NCBI GenBank assembly: GCA_041485905.1 | Contig: JBGPKK010000150.1 | Span: 1-11,036 of the forward strand | Source of the DNA: JAHFUI01 sp041485905 | GTDB lineage: Bacteria; Acidobacteriota; Vicinamibacteria; Vicinamibacterales; CAVVIG01 | Length of the DNA stretch: 11,036 nucleotides | Reading direction: 5' to 3' | In this document: positions 1 to 8,752 of the stretch, in pieces | Layout: every line of letters begins with the position of its first letter | Position numbering within the stretch: position 1 is the first letter of the stretch | Translations under genes and position numbers: made by a program | The notes under the pieces: model-generated | What the model was told of the DNA's origin: nothing | What the model saw: only the letters and a program-made list of their open reading frames with translations | Database searches by the model: none

Positions 1-1997
1 GGTTGGCGGCGGTGTTCAAGATCGAATCGCACAACCACCCGTCGTTCATCGAGCCGTATCAGGGCGCGGCGACCGGCGTCGGCGGCATCATCCGCGACAT
101 CTTCACCATGGGCGCGCGTCCGATCGCGCTGCTCAATTCGCTGCGGTTCGGCGAGCTCGACGCGCCGGGCACACCGCGTCTGCTCGAAGGAGTCGTCGCT
201 GGTATCGCGGGTTACGGCAACAGCATCGGCATCCCGACCGTCGGCGGCGAGATCGCGTTCGAGCCGTCGTACGCCGGCAACCCGCTGGTCAACGTGTTCT
301 GCCTTGGCATCGCGAAGGCGACGGACATCATCAAAGGCGTGGCGTCCGGCGTCGGCAACAGCGTGTACTACGTCGGCGCGAAGACCGGCCGCGACGGCAT
401 CCACGGCGCGACGATGGCGTCGGCGGAATTCGACGAGAAGTCTGCGGAGAAGCGGCCCGCGGTTCAGGTCGGCGATCCGTTCATGGAAAAACTGCTGCTC
501 GAGGCGTGTCTCGAGGTGATGCAGACTGACGCGCTGGTGGGCATTCAGGACATGGGCGCGGCGGGGTTGACCTGCTCGACCACCGAGATGGGTTCGCGCG
601 GTGGCGCCGGCATCGAGATCGACGTGTCGCTCGTCCCGCAACGGGAGACGGGCATGACCCCGTACGAAATCATGCTGTCGGAATCTCAGGAACGCATGCT
701 GCTGGTCGTCAAGCGGGGACGTGAAGCAGAGATCGAGCGCGTGTTCGACAAATGGGACCTGCACGCGGTCCACATCGGGAACGTCACGAGCGACGGCATG
801 CTGCGCGTCAGCGATCAGGGCCGCGTTGTGGCCGAGATTCCTAATCGCGCGCTCACCGACGAGGCTCCCGTGTACCGGCGTCCGATGTCGGAGCCGGAGT
901 ACCTCGCCGACGTCCAGCGGCTCGACCTTACCGCGCTCGAAGCGGCGCGGCCGGGAAAACCGCGCAGCGACGAAGACCTCCTGTCCCTGCTCGGCTCGCC
1001 GACGATCGGCAGCAAGCGATGGGTGTACCGCCAGTACGACCACATGGTGCGGACCAACACGCTGAATGTGCCGGGACTGGGGGCTGGCGTCGTTCGGATC
1101 AAGGGCACCAATCGCGCTCTCGCTTTGTCGGTGGATGGGAACGGCCGGTACTGCTATCTCGATCCATATCGCGGCGCAATGCTGGCCGTGGCCGAAGCCT
1201 CGCGCAACGTAGCGTGCGCCGGCGCCCGGCCGCTTGGCGCGACCAACTGTCTGAACTTCGGCAATCCCGAGCGGCCGTCGATCATGTGGCAGTTTGCGAA
1301 GGCCGTCGAAGGCATCGGCGCGGCCTGCCGCGCGCTCGACCTGCCGATCACCGGCGGCAACGTGAGCCTCTACAACGAGACCGACGGCCGGGCCATTTAT
1401 CCGACGCCGGTCATCGGTGTCGTCGGCCTGCTCGAGAACGCCGACCGTCTGCTCAGCCGCCGTTTCCAAGGATCAGGCGACATCATCGTCGTTCTTGGCG
1501 AGGATCGCGGCGAGCTTGGCGGCAGTGAATCTCTCAAGGTCGTCCACGGGCTCGTTCGCGGGCTGCCGCCCGCGCTGGATCTCGACGCCGAGCGGGCGCT
1601 GCAATCGTTGCTCGTGGATCTCGCCGATTCGCGTATCCTGAGATCGGCGCACGATTGTTCGGATGGCGGCCTGGCAGTGACGCTCGCCGAATGCTGCTTC
1701 GACACGGGCGGCATCGGCGCGGAGATCTCCATCGAAGGTGTTGGCATGCTGCGCGCGGCCGCCTTGTTCGGCGAAACCGCGTCGCGCGTGATTGTCTCGA
1801 CAACGGTCGACAGCCTCACCGAGGTGCTGGAACGGTCGGCTGCCGCCGGCGTGCCGGCGTGGGTCGTTGGCCGGACAGGCGGAAACCTCCTGCGGATTGC
1901 CGTCGGCGGTCACATGGCGATCGATCTGCCGGTCGACGAGGCCGAACGCGTGTGGTCCTCGGTCATCGAGCGGCACTTCGCGAGACGCGTAGCGTAG
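1..1997 (+). CDS. purL: Phosphoribosylformylglycinamidine synthase II, large subunit (5' partial)
   Basis: ATP-dependent FGAM synthase subunit: converts FGAR to FGAM with ammonia supplied by PurQ, step 4 of de novo purine synthesis, in the cytosol. The reading frame is open from the left edge (bases 1-2 belong to a cut codon) and ends at TAG 1995-1997, leaving 664 residues; small-type PurL is about 740 residues, so roughly the first 80-100 are missing. Numbering from the first full codon: SHNHPS at 9-14 and GAATGVGGIIRD at 21-32 (active-site and nucleotide region), TVGGE near 80, MGAAGLTCSTTEM at 184-196, TGGNVSLYNE near 450, and HDCSDGGLAV at 550-559 in the second AIRS-like half. Two AIRS N/C domain pairs are therefore recognisable. 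The absence of a glutaminase domain after the second half, and the length, point to the PurLQS type rather than the ~1300-residue fused enzyme. purF follows after 108 bp in the same direction. The TTG at 3-5 is an internal codon, not the start. Confidence 0.97.
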   Translation, partial: LAAVFKIESHNHPSFIEPYQGAATGVGGIIRDIFTMGARPIALLNSLRFGELDAPGTPRLLEGVVAGIAGYGNSIGIPTVGGEIAFEPSYAGNPLVNVFCLGIAKATDIIKGVASGVGNSVYYVGAKTGRDGIHGATMASAEFDEKSAEKRPAVQVGDPFMEKLLLEACLEVMQTDALVGIQDMGAAGLTCSTTEMGSRGGAGIEIDVSLVPQRETGMTPYEIMLSESQERMLLVVKRGREAEIERVFDKWDLHAVHIGNVTSDGMLRVSDQGRVVAEIPNRALTDEAPVYRRPMSEPEYLADVQRLDLTALEAARPGKPRSDEDLLSLLGSPTIGSKRWVYRQYDHMVRTNTLNVPGLGAGVVRIKGTNRALALSVDGNGRYCYLDPYRGAMLAVAEASRNVACAGARPLGATNCLNFGNPERPSIMWQFAKAVEGIGAACRALDLPITGGNVSLYNETDGRAIYPTPVIGVVGLLENADRLLSRRFQGSGDIIVVLGEDRGELGGSESLKVVHGLVRGLPPALDLDAERALQSLLVDLADSRILRSAHDCSDGGLAVTLAECCFDTGGIGAEISIEGVGMLRAAALFGETASRVIVSTTVDSLTEVLERSAAAGVPAWVVGRTGGNLLRIAVGGHMAIDLPVDEAERVWSSVIERHFARRVA

Positions 1998-2042
1998 ACT
2001 GGTTCGCCGGCCGGTCACTAAGCGGATAGTTGGTGGATGAAC

Positions 2043-2095
2043 GCCGAGCCGCGTGAGCGGCGAAGGCACAGGTGGCGGGGGTGGGGCCCCGCCAC
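2043..2095. repeat. Two adjacent hairpins in the purL-purF gap, possible REP-like element
   Basis: The 108-bp purL-purF gap carries two palindromes. The first has stem CCGC/GCGG (2049-2052, 2057-2060) closed by a GTGA tetraloop, with outer GCC/GGC pairing (2043-2045, 2065-2067). The second is a perfect 9-bp stem, GTGGCGGGG at 2072-2080 with CCCCGCCAC at 2087-2095 and a 6-nt loop. The second stem ends only 10 bp before the purF ATG. No U-run follows, so a rho-independent terminator is unlikely. A REP-type repeat, an mRNA stabiliser or a translation-modulating structure are the options. The hairpins are seen directly; the REP label is inference, made plausible by the RAYT gene elsewhere in the window. 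Confidence 0.6.
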
Positions 2096-2105
2096 AAAGT
2101 AAGAA

Positions 2106-3527
2106 ATGGATAAATTCAAGGACGAATGCGGCGTGTTCGGCATCTTCGGTCATCCTGAAGCGGCGAACATGACCTATCTGGGTCTGTATGCGCTGCAGCA
2201 CCGCGGGCAGGAGAGCGGCGGCATCGCGGCATCGGATGGCGGGCAGGTGCGCGTGTCGCGAGCGATGGGGTACGTCGCCGACGCATTCGATACCGGGACG
2301 CTGGCGAGCCTTCCTGGACCGGTGGCGGTCGGCCACGTCCGCTATTCGACTGCCGGCTCGAGTCAGCTGTTGAACGCCCAACCGATTCTGATCGATTGCG
2401 CGCACGGTCAGATCGCGATCGCCCACAACGGCAACCTGGTCAACGCGGGCGAGCTGCGCGACGAGCTCGTGCGGCAGGGATCGATCTTCCAATCGAGCAG
2501 CGACACCGAGGTCGTGCTGCATCTGTACGCGCGCTCGAGGGCGGCAACCGTCGAGGATGCCATCGTCGAATCGGTGTCGCAGATACAGGGCGCGTTTTCG
2601 TTCGTGCTGCTGACGCGCGACAAGCTCATCGCGGTTCGCGATCCGCACGGGTTCCGGCCGCTGGCGCTCGGGCGTCTGGGCGATGCGGTGGTGGTGTGCT
2701 CGGAGACGTGCGCGATGGATCTGATCGGTGCGACCTACGAGCGCGACGTGGAACCCGGCGAGGTGCTGGTGGTCAGCGCCCAGGGGATGCGATCGATCAA
2801 GCCGTTTCCGCCGGCGCCGCTGGCGCACTGTATCTTCGAGCACGTCTACTTCGCCCGTCCGGACAGCTACGTGTTCGGCATGAGCGTCAACGAGGTGCGG
2901 ACCAATCTCGGGCGGCAGCTCGCGATCGAGCATCCCCTCGACGCCGATGCCGTCGTGCCCGTCCCCGACTCCGGCGTGTGCGCCGCGATGGGCTATGCCG
3001 AGGAATCAGGCGTGCCGCTCAGGATGGGCCTCATCCGCAACCACTACGTGGGCCGCACGTTCATCGAGCCGCAGGCCGCGATTCGCCACTTCGGCGTCCG
3101 CGTGAAGCTGAATACGGTAAAAAGCATCCTCGAAGGCCGGCGGGTGATTCTGATCGACGATTCCATCGTGCGCGGAACGACCAGTCGCAAGATCGTAAAG
3201 ATGGTGCGGGCGGCCGGCGCCAGGGAAGTGCACGTGCGGATCAGTTGTCCGCCGACGATCTCCCCGTGTTTCTACGGTGTCGACACACCGCGCCGCTCTG
3301 AGTTGATTGCGGCCACCCACACGCTCGATGAGATTACGAAGTACCTGGACGCCGATAGCGTCGCGTATCTGAGCCTCGAGGGGCTGCTGAATTCGGTCGG
3401 TTCGGCCCGCGGATCCTATTGCAGCTCCTGCTACACGGGCGTTTATCCAGTGCCGTTCCCGCGCGACGAGCAAAGTTATCTCCAGCTCGCGCTGAAGCTG
3501 GATAAGACCGAGGCGGTGGTGGAATGA
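2106..3527 (+). CDS. purF: Amidophosphoribosyltransferase (4Fe-4S type)
   Basis: Glutamine PRPP amidotransferase: makes 5-phosphoribosylamine from PRPP and glutamine, the committed first step of purine synthesis, in the cytosol. The 473 residues match the usual ~470-480 length. The N-terminal Ntn glutaminase domain begins with a seven-residue propeptide before catalytic Cys8 (ECGVFGI), followed by LQHRGQES, GHVRYSTAG and AHNGNL. The C-terminal phosphoribosyltransferase domain carries the PRPP loop VILIDDSIVRGTT at 347-359. Four cysteines in the positions known to bind the 4Fe-4S cluster of the Bacillus subtilis enzyme are present: Cys242, Cys388, and Cys439/Cys442 in CSSC. The enzyme is therefore of the oxygen-sensitive, propeptide-processed type, unlike the cluster-free E. 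coli type. The ATG at 2106 has only a weak upstream purine run (GTAAGAA). The stop overlaps the next gene's ATG by ATGA at 3524-3527. Confidence 0.98.
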   Translation: MDKFKDECGVFGIFGHPEAANMTYLGLYALQHRGQESGGIAASDGGQVRVSRAMGYVADAFDTGTLASLPGPVAVGHVRYSTAGSSQLLNAQPILIDCAHGQIAIAHNGNLVNAGELRDELVRQGSIFQSSSDTEVVLHLYARSRAATVEDAIVESVSQIQGAFSFVLLTRDKLIAVRDPHGFRPLALGRLGDAVVVCSETCAMDLIGATYERDVEPGEVLVVSAQGMRSIKPFPPAPLAHCIFEHVYFARPDSYVFGMSVNEVRTNLGRQLAIEHPLDADAVVPVPDSGVCAAMGYAEESGVPLRMGLIRNHYVGRTFIEPQAAIRHFGVRVKLNTVKSILEGRRVILIDDSIVRGTTSRKIVKMVRAAGAREVHVRISCPPTISPCFYGVDTPRRSELIAATHTLDEITKYLDADSVAYLSLEGLLNSVGSARGSYCSSCYTGVYPVPFPRDEQSYLQLALKLDKTEAVVE

Positions 3528-4794
3528 GCGGCTCTTCGCGCCCTGAATCACCACAAAGGACACGATGGACACAAAGGATCTGTACAGGATTTTTCCTTGG
3601 TGTCCTTGGTGTCCTTGGTGTTGATTCGGCGTTTGCCCAGGAACCGTCATCTCCGGAAGCCGTCCCAGCCGCCCAACTCCAGGCTGCGATCAACAAGCTG
3701 GGCGATCTCGACTACCCGACGCGCACCAACGCCGCGCGCACCGTCCGTCGCGTGCCGGCGACGCAGGCCGTGCCCGTCCTGCTGCAAACCGTTGCCGAGC
3801 ACACCGACGGCTACGTTCGCTATCGCGCCCTGGTCCTGCTGACCGGGTTCAACGACCCTCGCACGAACGATGCGATGCGCGAGGCGCTGGCCAGCCCCAA
3901 CGATCGCCTGCGGACCGTCGCATACAGTTTCTTCGAGCACAACCCCAATCGCGCGATGGTGCCGGCGTTGCTTGCCGCGCTCGACAAAGAGCAGGCCGAG
4001 TTCGTCCGTCCGGCGCTCGTGCGGGCGCTGGCTGCCGAGGGCGCCGAGGCCGACGGGGGCGCTGGGGGCGCTGGGGGCGCTGGGGGTAATGACCAGCGCG
4101 TGCGTCCCGCTCTTCTGCGCGACGTGGGCCGCGGCGAAGATTTCTTTCGCAGCGCGGTCATCGAGGCGCTCGGCGATTATAAGGCGCCGTACGCGGTCGA
4201 TGCGCTGATCGCCATTGCGAAGCTGGATGGCCCGCTCCAGGACGATGCCGCGCTCGCGCTGGGAAAGATTGGAGACAAGCGCGCGCTCGAGACGCTGGCG
4301 GCGCTGCAGCGAACCGCTCCGCGCGCCGCTCAACCGTCGATCGCGACGGCGATCTGCCTGCTCGGCGTCAACTGCGGCTCCCACGAAAATTTTCTGATTG
4401 AGACCCTGAAGTTCGCCGACAAGAATGCCGGCTTCCAGGACCTCCTTCGCGCCGCCGCCGCCGGTCTTGGCGCGCTCGGCGTGGCCGGGCACGCGGAAGC
4501 CGTCCAGGCGCTGGTCGACATCGGCATCCCTGCGCGCGACGATGCGACGCGCGCGCCCGTGGCGCTGGCGTTGGGCGCGGTCGCGCTGCGAAATACCGCC
4601 CTCGTCATGCCGATGCTCGAGAAGCATCCAAGCCGGGATCAGGCTATCGAGCTTCTCGCCGAAGGGTTCGACATGCTCGAGGAAGACCTCGACAAGGAGC
4701 GGTTCTTTGCGTTCGCCCGGCGCACGTTCTGGGGCGCGCCGGAGGGCTCCCCCACGCGGGTGCTGGTGCAGACGCTGATCGGGAAGCTCGAGTT

Positions 4795-4798
<4 letters not shown>
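3524..4798 (+). CDS. Predicted exported HEAT-repeat protein of unknown function
   Basis: A 424-residue protein with no recognised enzyme motif. Residues 1-38 look like a Sec signal peptide: basic n-region with Arg12, Arg14 and Arg18, hydrophobic core GFFLGVLGVLGV at 22-33, and an AFA cleavage site after residue 38. The mature part is made of degenerate alpha-helical hairpins of HEAT/PBS-lyase type, for example VRYRALVLLTGFNDPRTNDAM and DDAALALGKIGDKRALETLAAL. Such repeats usually form a solenoid for protein binding; no partner can be named. A Gly/Ala-rich run at 178-188 interrupts the repeats. The start is ATG 3524, overlapping the purF stop (ATGA), with AGGCGG 7 nt upstream; its end overlaps the purM start (TTGA). 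The gene is therefore tightly built into the purine operon although it has no obvious purine role. The DNA for the signal-peptide core is part of an inverted repeat (3549-3620), so the N terminus may be a late addition. If the start were wrong, export would be the first prediction to fall. Confidence 0.85.
3549..3620. repeat. Imperfect inverted repeat with three tandem CCTTGGTGT units
   Basis: The left arm 3549-3578 (CACCACAAAGGACAC followed by GATGGACACAAAGGA) is largely complementary to the right arm 3594-3620, with a spacer of about 15 nt. The right arm contains three perfect tandem copies of CCTTGGTGT at 3595-3621, each three codons long, so in the host gene they encode Leu-Gly-Val three times. 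From memory, CACAAAGGACAC-type palindromes occur as dispersed intergenic repeats in several environmental phyla; this was not searched. The element lies inside the N-terminal coding part of the HEAT-repeat gene. Confidence 0.7.
4055..4086. repeat. Short tandem repeat, GGGGGCGCT x 3.5
   Basis: Three perfect 9-bp units GGGGGCGCT at 4055-4081 followed by GGGGG. The unit is three codons, so copy-number change keeps the frame and lengthens or shortens a Gly-Gly-Ala linker (residues 178-188) in the HEAT-repeat protein. Confidence 0.85.
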
Positions 4799-5839
<1,041 letters not shown>

Positions 5840-5841
<2 letters not shown>

Positions 5842-5861
5842 AAGGGGTCGGGAGTCTTTTC
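5840..5861. repeat. Left terminal inverted repeat of the RAYT element
   Basis: AAAAGGGGTCGGGAGTC then TTTTC. The leading AA at 5840-5841 completes the purM TAA stop codon. On the minus strand this end is also read as the C-terminal coding part of the transposase (residues KRLPTPF). Confidence 0.9.
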
Positions 5862-6555
5862 TTCGGCGGCCGACCGCGCGGTCGCAGTGACGATTCCAGG
5901 CGGAGGAGTTTCGCGGTCTGCCGCCGCCACCTTCGGTCGCCTAGTGGAGCCCCACGCCTGATGGTCTCGCGGAGTCCTTCCAGTTCGACCTCGGTTTGCG
6001 GCTCGTTGACGTATTCTTCCCAATGAACCGGCCGGGGGACTGGCCACGCATCCAGCAATCCGTGATCGCAGAATTTCTTGCGGCGCCACAGACTTGTCCA
6101 TCTCCAGTCCATCGCGTCGGTCACAAGATTAGCGCGAAGTGGATTGCGTTCGACGTAGCGGCACGCGGTGAGAAAGTGCACGTCCGATTGAATCGGAATC
6201 GCCTTAAACCGCCCTTGATAGACCGCACCGGTTCCCGACGTTCCGTGAAAGGCATTCCAGCGTTGCGCGTGCGTGACCGTCAACCAGTGCATAAATCGCG
6301 ACAGCTCGCCGTCCCTCTGAGGGCAAAGAATTAAATGCCAGTGGTTTCGCATCAGACAGTAGTCGAAGAGTTTTACGGCAGCTCGTCGCTTTGCTTCGAG
6401 GAGCAATCCTTCAAACGATGCGTAATCCCAATCTGTTGAGAACAATACGAGGTGCTTCACCGAGCGGTTTAGAACGTGATACACAATACCGGCGGATGGA
6501 ATCCGTACTCGTCGAGGCATGTTCGATGGGAACCGCCTGGACATAAGCAAATATA

Positions 6556-7194
6556 GTGCCTACTGAAAACGACTCCCGACCCCTTTTTCCGCGGCTCGCG
6601 GTCCTCATCTCCGGCCGCGGATCGAACCTCCAATCGATCATCGACGCCACTCGCGACGGTCGGCTGGACGCGACGATTGCCGTCGTGATCTCCAACCGCA
6701 GCGACGCCGCGGGCCTCCAGCGCGCGCGCGATGCCGGGGTCGACGCCCTATGCCTCCGCTCCCGTGAGTACCCTGACTGCCACGCCTACGATCGCGCGCT
6801 CGTCGACGTCCTCCGCGATCGACGAGTCGATCTGGTCTGCCTGGCGGGGTTCATGCAGTTGGTCGGCGTGCCGCTGCTCGACGCGTTCCCGAACCGCATC
6901 CTGAACATTCATCCATCGCTGCTGCCGGCCTTTCCGGGTCTCGACGCGCAGCGCCAGGCGCTCGAACATGGCCTCCGCGTCACCGGCGCGACGGTTCACC
7001 TGGTGACGTCAGAGCTCGATAACGGACCGATCATCCTTCAAGCCGCCGTGCCGGTCTTGGATGGAGACGACGTCGACACGCTATCGGCGCGGATTTTGGC
7101 CGAGGAGCATCGGATCTATCCCGAAGCGATCCGGATCGTGCTCGACGGCGGCTGGTCGGTCGACGGACGGCGTTTCGTGCAGCGAACTCGATGA
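6556..7194 (+). CDS. purN: Phosphoribosylglycinamide formyltransferase
   Basis: GAR transformylase: transfers the formyl group of 10-formyltetrahydrofolate to GAR, step 3 of purine synthesis, in the cytosol. The 212 residues fit the family. The phosphate loop SGRGSNLQS is at 19-27, and the catalytic triad known from E. coli (Asn106, His108, Asp144) corresponds to Asn117 and His119 in NIHPSLLP and Asp155 in ELDNGPI. The usual protein begins close to LAVLISGRGSN (residue 14 here). The only start I find is GTG 6556, since an in-frame TAA at 6544-6546 closes the frame upstream. It gives an extra leader MPTENDSRPLFPR whose first 11 codons are RAYT-element sequence. No strong ribosome site precedes it. 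The stop overlaps the next ATG (ATGA, 7191-7194). The start is less certain than the function. Confidence 0.95.
   Translation: MPTENDSRPLFPRLAVLISGRGSNLQSIIDATRDGRLDATIAVVISNRSDAAGLQRARDAGVDALCLRSREYPDCHAYDRALVDVLRDRRVDLVCLAGFMQLVGVPLLDAFPNRILNIHPSLLPAFPGLDAQRQALEHGLRVTGATVHLVTSELDNGPIILQAAVPVLDGDDVDTLSARILAEEHRIYPEAIRIVLDGGWSVDGRRFVQRTR
6565..6587. repeat. Right terminal inverted repeat of the RAYT element
   Basis: GAAAAC followed by GACTCCCGACCCCTTTT at 6571-6587, the exact complement of the left end over 17 bp. It is translated in frame within the N terminus of purN (residues 4-11). Confidence 0.9.
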
Positions 7195-7928
7195 GCGACT
7201 GGTCCGAAGACGATTCGGCGACCTTCCGTGCCATTGCGGCGATTGCGGTGCCTCGTCGCCACGAGATGATGGCCACGATGCTCGCGCTCGTGCCGTTCGC
7301 GGCGGGCGAGGCCTTTCGCATCGTTGAGATCGGAACCGGAGAAGGGCGGCTCTCTGAGGCGCTCCTCGATCGCTTTTCAGCCGCGACGCTTCTCGCGCTG
7401 GACGGTTCGGACTCGATGCGCGCGGCAACCTCGGCGCGGACCGCGCGCTTCGGCGATCGCCGCCAAGTCCGTCCGTTCGATCTCGCGGCGCTCGACTGGT
7501 GGGATCTGATGTACGGCGCCGACGTCGTGATGGCGTCGCTCTGCCTCCATCATCTGAACGATGCGAAGAAGCAGTATCTCTATAAAGCCATCGCGGACCG
7601 ACTCTCGCCCAGGGGCGCGTGTGTGATCGCGGATCTCGTCGAGCCCGGACATCCGGCGGCGCGACGTCTCGCCGCCGACGCGTGGGACCGCGACGCACAG
7701 GAACAGGCCGAGGCCGCCGGCCGGCCCGACCAGTTCGCTCGTTTCATCGCCGCGCGATGGAACCATTTCCGGTTTCCCGATGCGGCCGACCAACCGTCGG
7801 CGATGCTTCATCACCTGGTGTGGCTCAAGCACGCCGGCTTCGAGTCCGTCGATTGCTTTTGGATGTACGCGGGACACGCCGTGTTCGGAGGCTTCAAGCA
7901 GGACGGGGAGCGTCAGGCTGGAGCGTGA
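7191..7928 (+). CDS. Class I SAM-dependent methyltransferase, substrate unknown
   Basis: A 245-residue Rossmann-fold methyltransferase. Motif I is VEIGTGEGRLSEALL at 45-59 (SAM-binding glycine loop), the acidic residue after strand 2 is Asp71 in ALDGSDSM, and the motif IV region is DVVMASLCLHHLND near 108-121, followed by a post-motif stretch LSPRGACVIADL. This pattern resembles UbiE/CmoA-like small-molecule or tRNA methyltransferases; the substrate cannot be told from sequence. It overlaps purN by ATGA and so is probably co-translated with it, but no purine-pathway role for such an enzyme is established. Its last 35 bp overlap antisense with the end of the metallophosphoesterase gene. No signal peptide or membrane segment is visible, so it should be cytosolic. 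Confidence 0.85.
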   Translation: MSDWSEDDSATFRAIAAIAVPRRHEMMATMLALVPFAAGEAFRIVEIGTGEGRLSEALLDRFSAATLLALDGSDSMRAATSARTARFGDRRQVRPFDLAALDWWDLMYGADVVMASLCLHHLNDAKKQYLYKAIADRLSPRGACVIADLVEPGHPAARRLAADAWDRDAQEQAEAAGRPDQFARFIAARWNHFRFPDAADQPSAMLHHLVWLKHAGFESVDCFWMYAGHAVFGGFKQDGERQAGA

Positions 7929-8724
7929 GGACCGCGACTTCCGGCGGACAGTTCACTCTGACAGGCACGTAGATGGTTCCCACGCCCCGGCTGACGAACA
8001 TCGTCGTGCCGCCGCGACGTCCGATGCCGGCAATCACCGGAAACTTCTGAGCTGCGATGGCGCCGAGGCCCGGCAGCACGACCTGGCCGCCGTGAGTATG
8101 TCCGGACAGCACTAACGGGATTTTCAGGGCCGCCGCCTCTGCAAGTCGGCGCGGATCGTGTGCGAGCAGGAACGGAAGGCCGGTGGCTCCGCGCATCAGC
8201 GTTGCGATATCGGATTCGCGCTTGGTCCAGAACCGAACTCCGATGAGATCGATCACGTAACCCTTAATCCTGATCGCCGTGCGAGCGTCTTTCAGCATCT
8301 GCACGCCGCGGGCCGTCAGCGCCGCCGGCATGTCGCGGTCATCGTCGTGGTTGCCGAGGATCCCGTAGACGCCGTGCGGCGCCGAGAGCGGCTCGAGCGC
8401 CTCCGCGGAGGGGTGCACATATTGACGGTCGCCCCAGGTCACATAGTCGCCGCCGAGCACGATGAGATCGGGCCGCTCGTTCATCAGCATCGCGACCGCA
8501 TGAGTCACATCGTCGTGCGACACCCATTGGCTGCGATGAACGTCGGTGAGCAGGCCGATCCGCAGGCCCGCCAGCGCCGGCGGCAGGCCGACGACCGGCA
8601 CGTTCGCGCGCGTCACCTCGAGCTCGTGGCGTTCGTACAGGAAGCCGTACGAGCCGGTGGCCGTTACGGCGCCGACACCAGTGGCGGCGAGGGCTTTGAG
8701 GACGACGCGCCGACCGATCGCCAT
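7894..8724 (-). CDS. Metallophosphoesterase with Tat-like signal (YaeI/YkuE/LpxG-like)
   Basis: A 276-residue calcineurin-like phosphoesterase. All metal-site motifs are present: Asp61-Val-His63 (TDVH), GGDYV with Asp93, GNHD at 124-127, His189 in LAHDP, and GHTHGGQ at 208-214. The N terminus has a twin arginine (Arg5-Arg6 in GRRVVLKALA) followed by an Ala/Gly/Thr-rich stretch to about residue 24, as in Tat substrates or signal anchors. The enzyme is therefore predicted to act at or beyond the inner membrane. Related proteins hydrolyse phosphodiesters, some of them UDP-2,3-diacylglucosamine in lipid A synthesis; that role is only a possibility here. The ATG at 8724-8722 sits in a CCATGG palindrome and the gene diverges from tyrS. 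Its TGA (7896-7894) lies within the convergent methyltransferase gene. Confidence 0.92.
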   Translation of the reverse strand: MAIGRRVVLKALAATGVGAVTATGSYGFLYERHELEVTRANVPVVGLPPALAGLRIGLLTDVHRSQWVSHDDVTHAVAMLMNERPDLIVLGGDYVTWGDRQYVHPSAEALEPLSAPHGVYGILGNHDDDRDMPAALTARGVQMLKDARTAIRIKGYVIDLIGVRFWTKRESDIATLMRGATGLPFLLAHDPRRLAEAAALKIPLVLSGHTHGGQVVLPGLGAIAAQKFPVIAGIGRRGGTTMFVSRGVGTIYVPVRVNCPPEVAVLTLQPDAPRPA

Positions 8725-8728
8725 GGAC

Positions 8729-8750
8729 TGTTATAGTAATCGGATTGCTT
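8729..8750. promoter_or_regulatory. Candidate divergent promoter region for metallophosphoesterase and tyrS
   Basis: Only 28 bp separate the two divergent start codons. An AT-rich pocket carries TATAGT (8732-8737) for the + strand and, overlapping it on the minus strand, TACTAT (8738-8733). Both -10-like hexamers lie so close to their ATGs that transcripts would have leaders under about 10 nt. No clear -35 hexamer is seen on either side, and neither start has a Shine-Dalgarno sequence in this gap. The call is inference from spacing and base composition. Confidence 0.35.
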
Positions 8751-8752
8751 CC

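Noticed and set aside
1473..2933. Long minus-strand open frame of 486 codons across purL and purF
   Set aside because: It is antisense to two certain genes. Its product is rich in Arg, His and Asp with no recognisable family, as expected of mirrored GC-rich codons.
3595..3621. Tandem CCTTGGTGT units as a CRISPR array
   Set aside because: The units are 9 bp with no spacers; this is a short tandem repeat in coding DNA.
8546..8752. N-terminal extension of tyrS to the upstream ATG at 8546
   Set aside because: The 69 extra residues are antisense to the metallophosphoesterase and do not look like TyrS; homology starts at ATG 8753.
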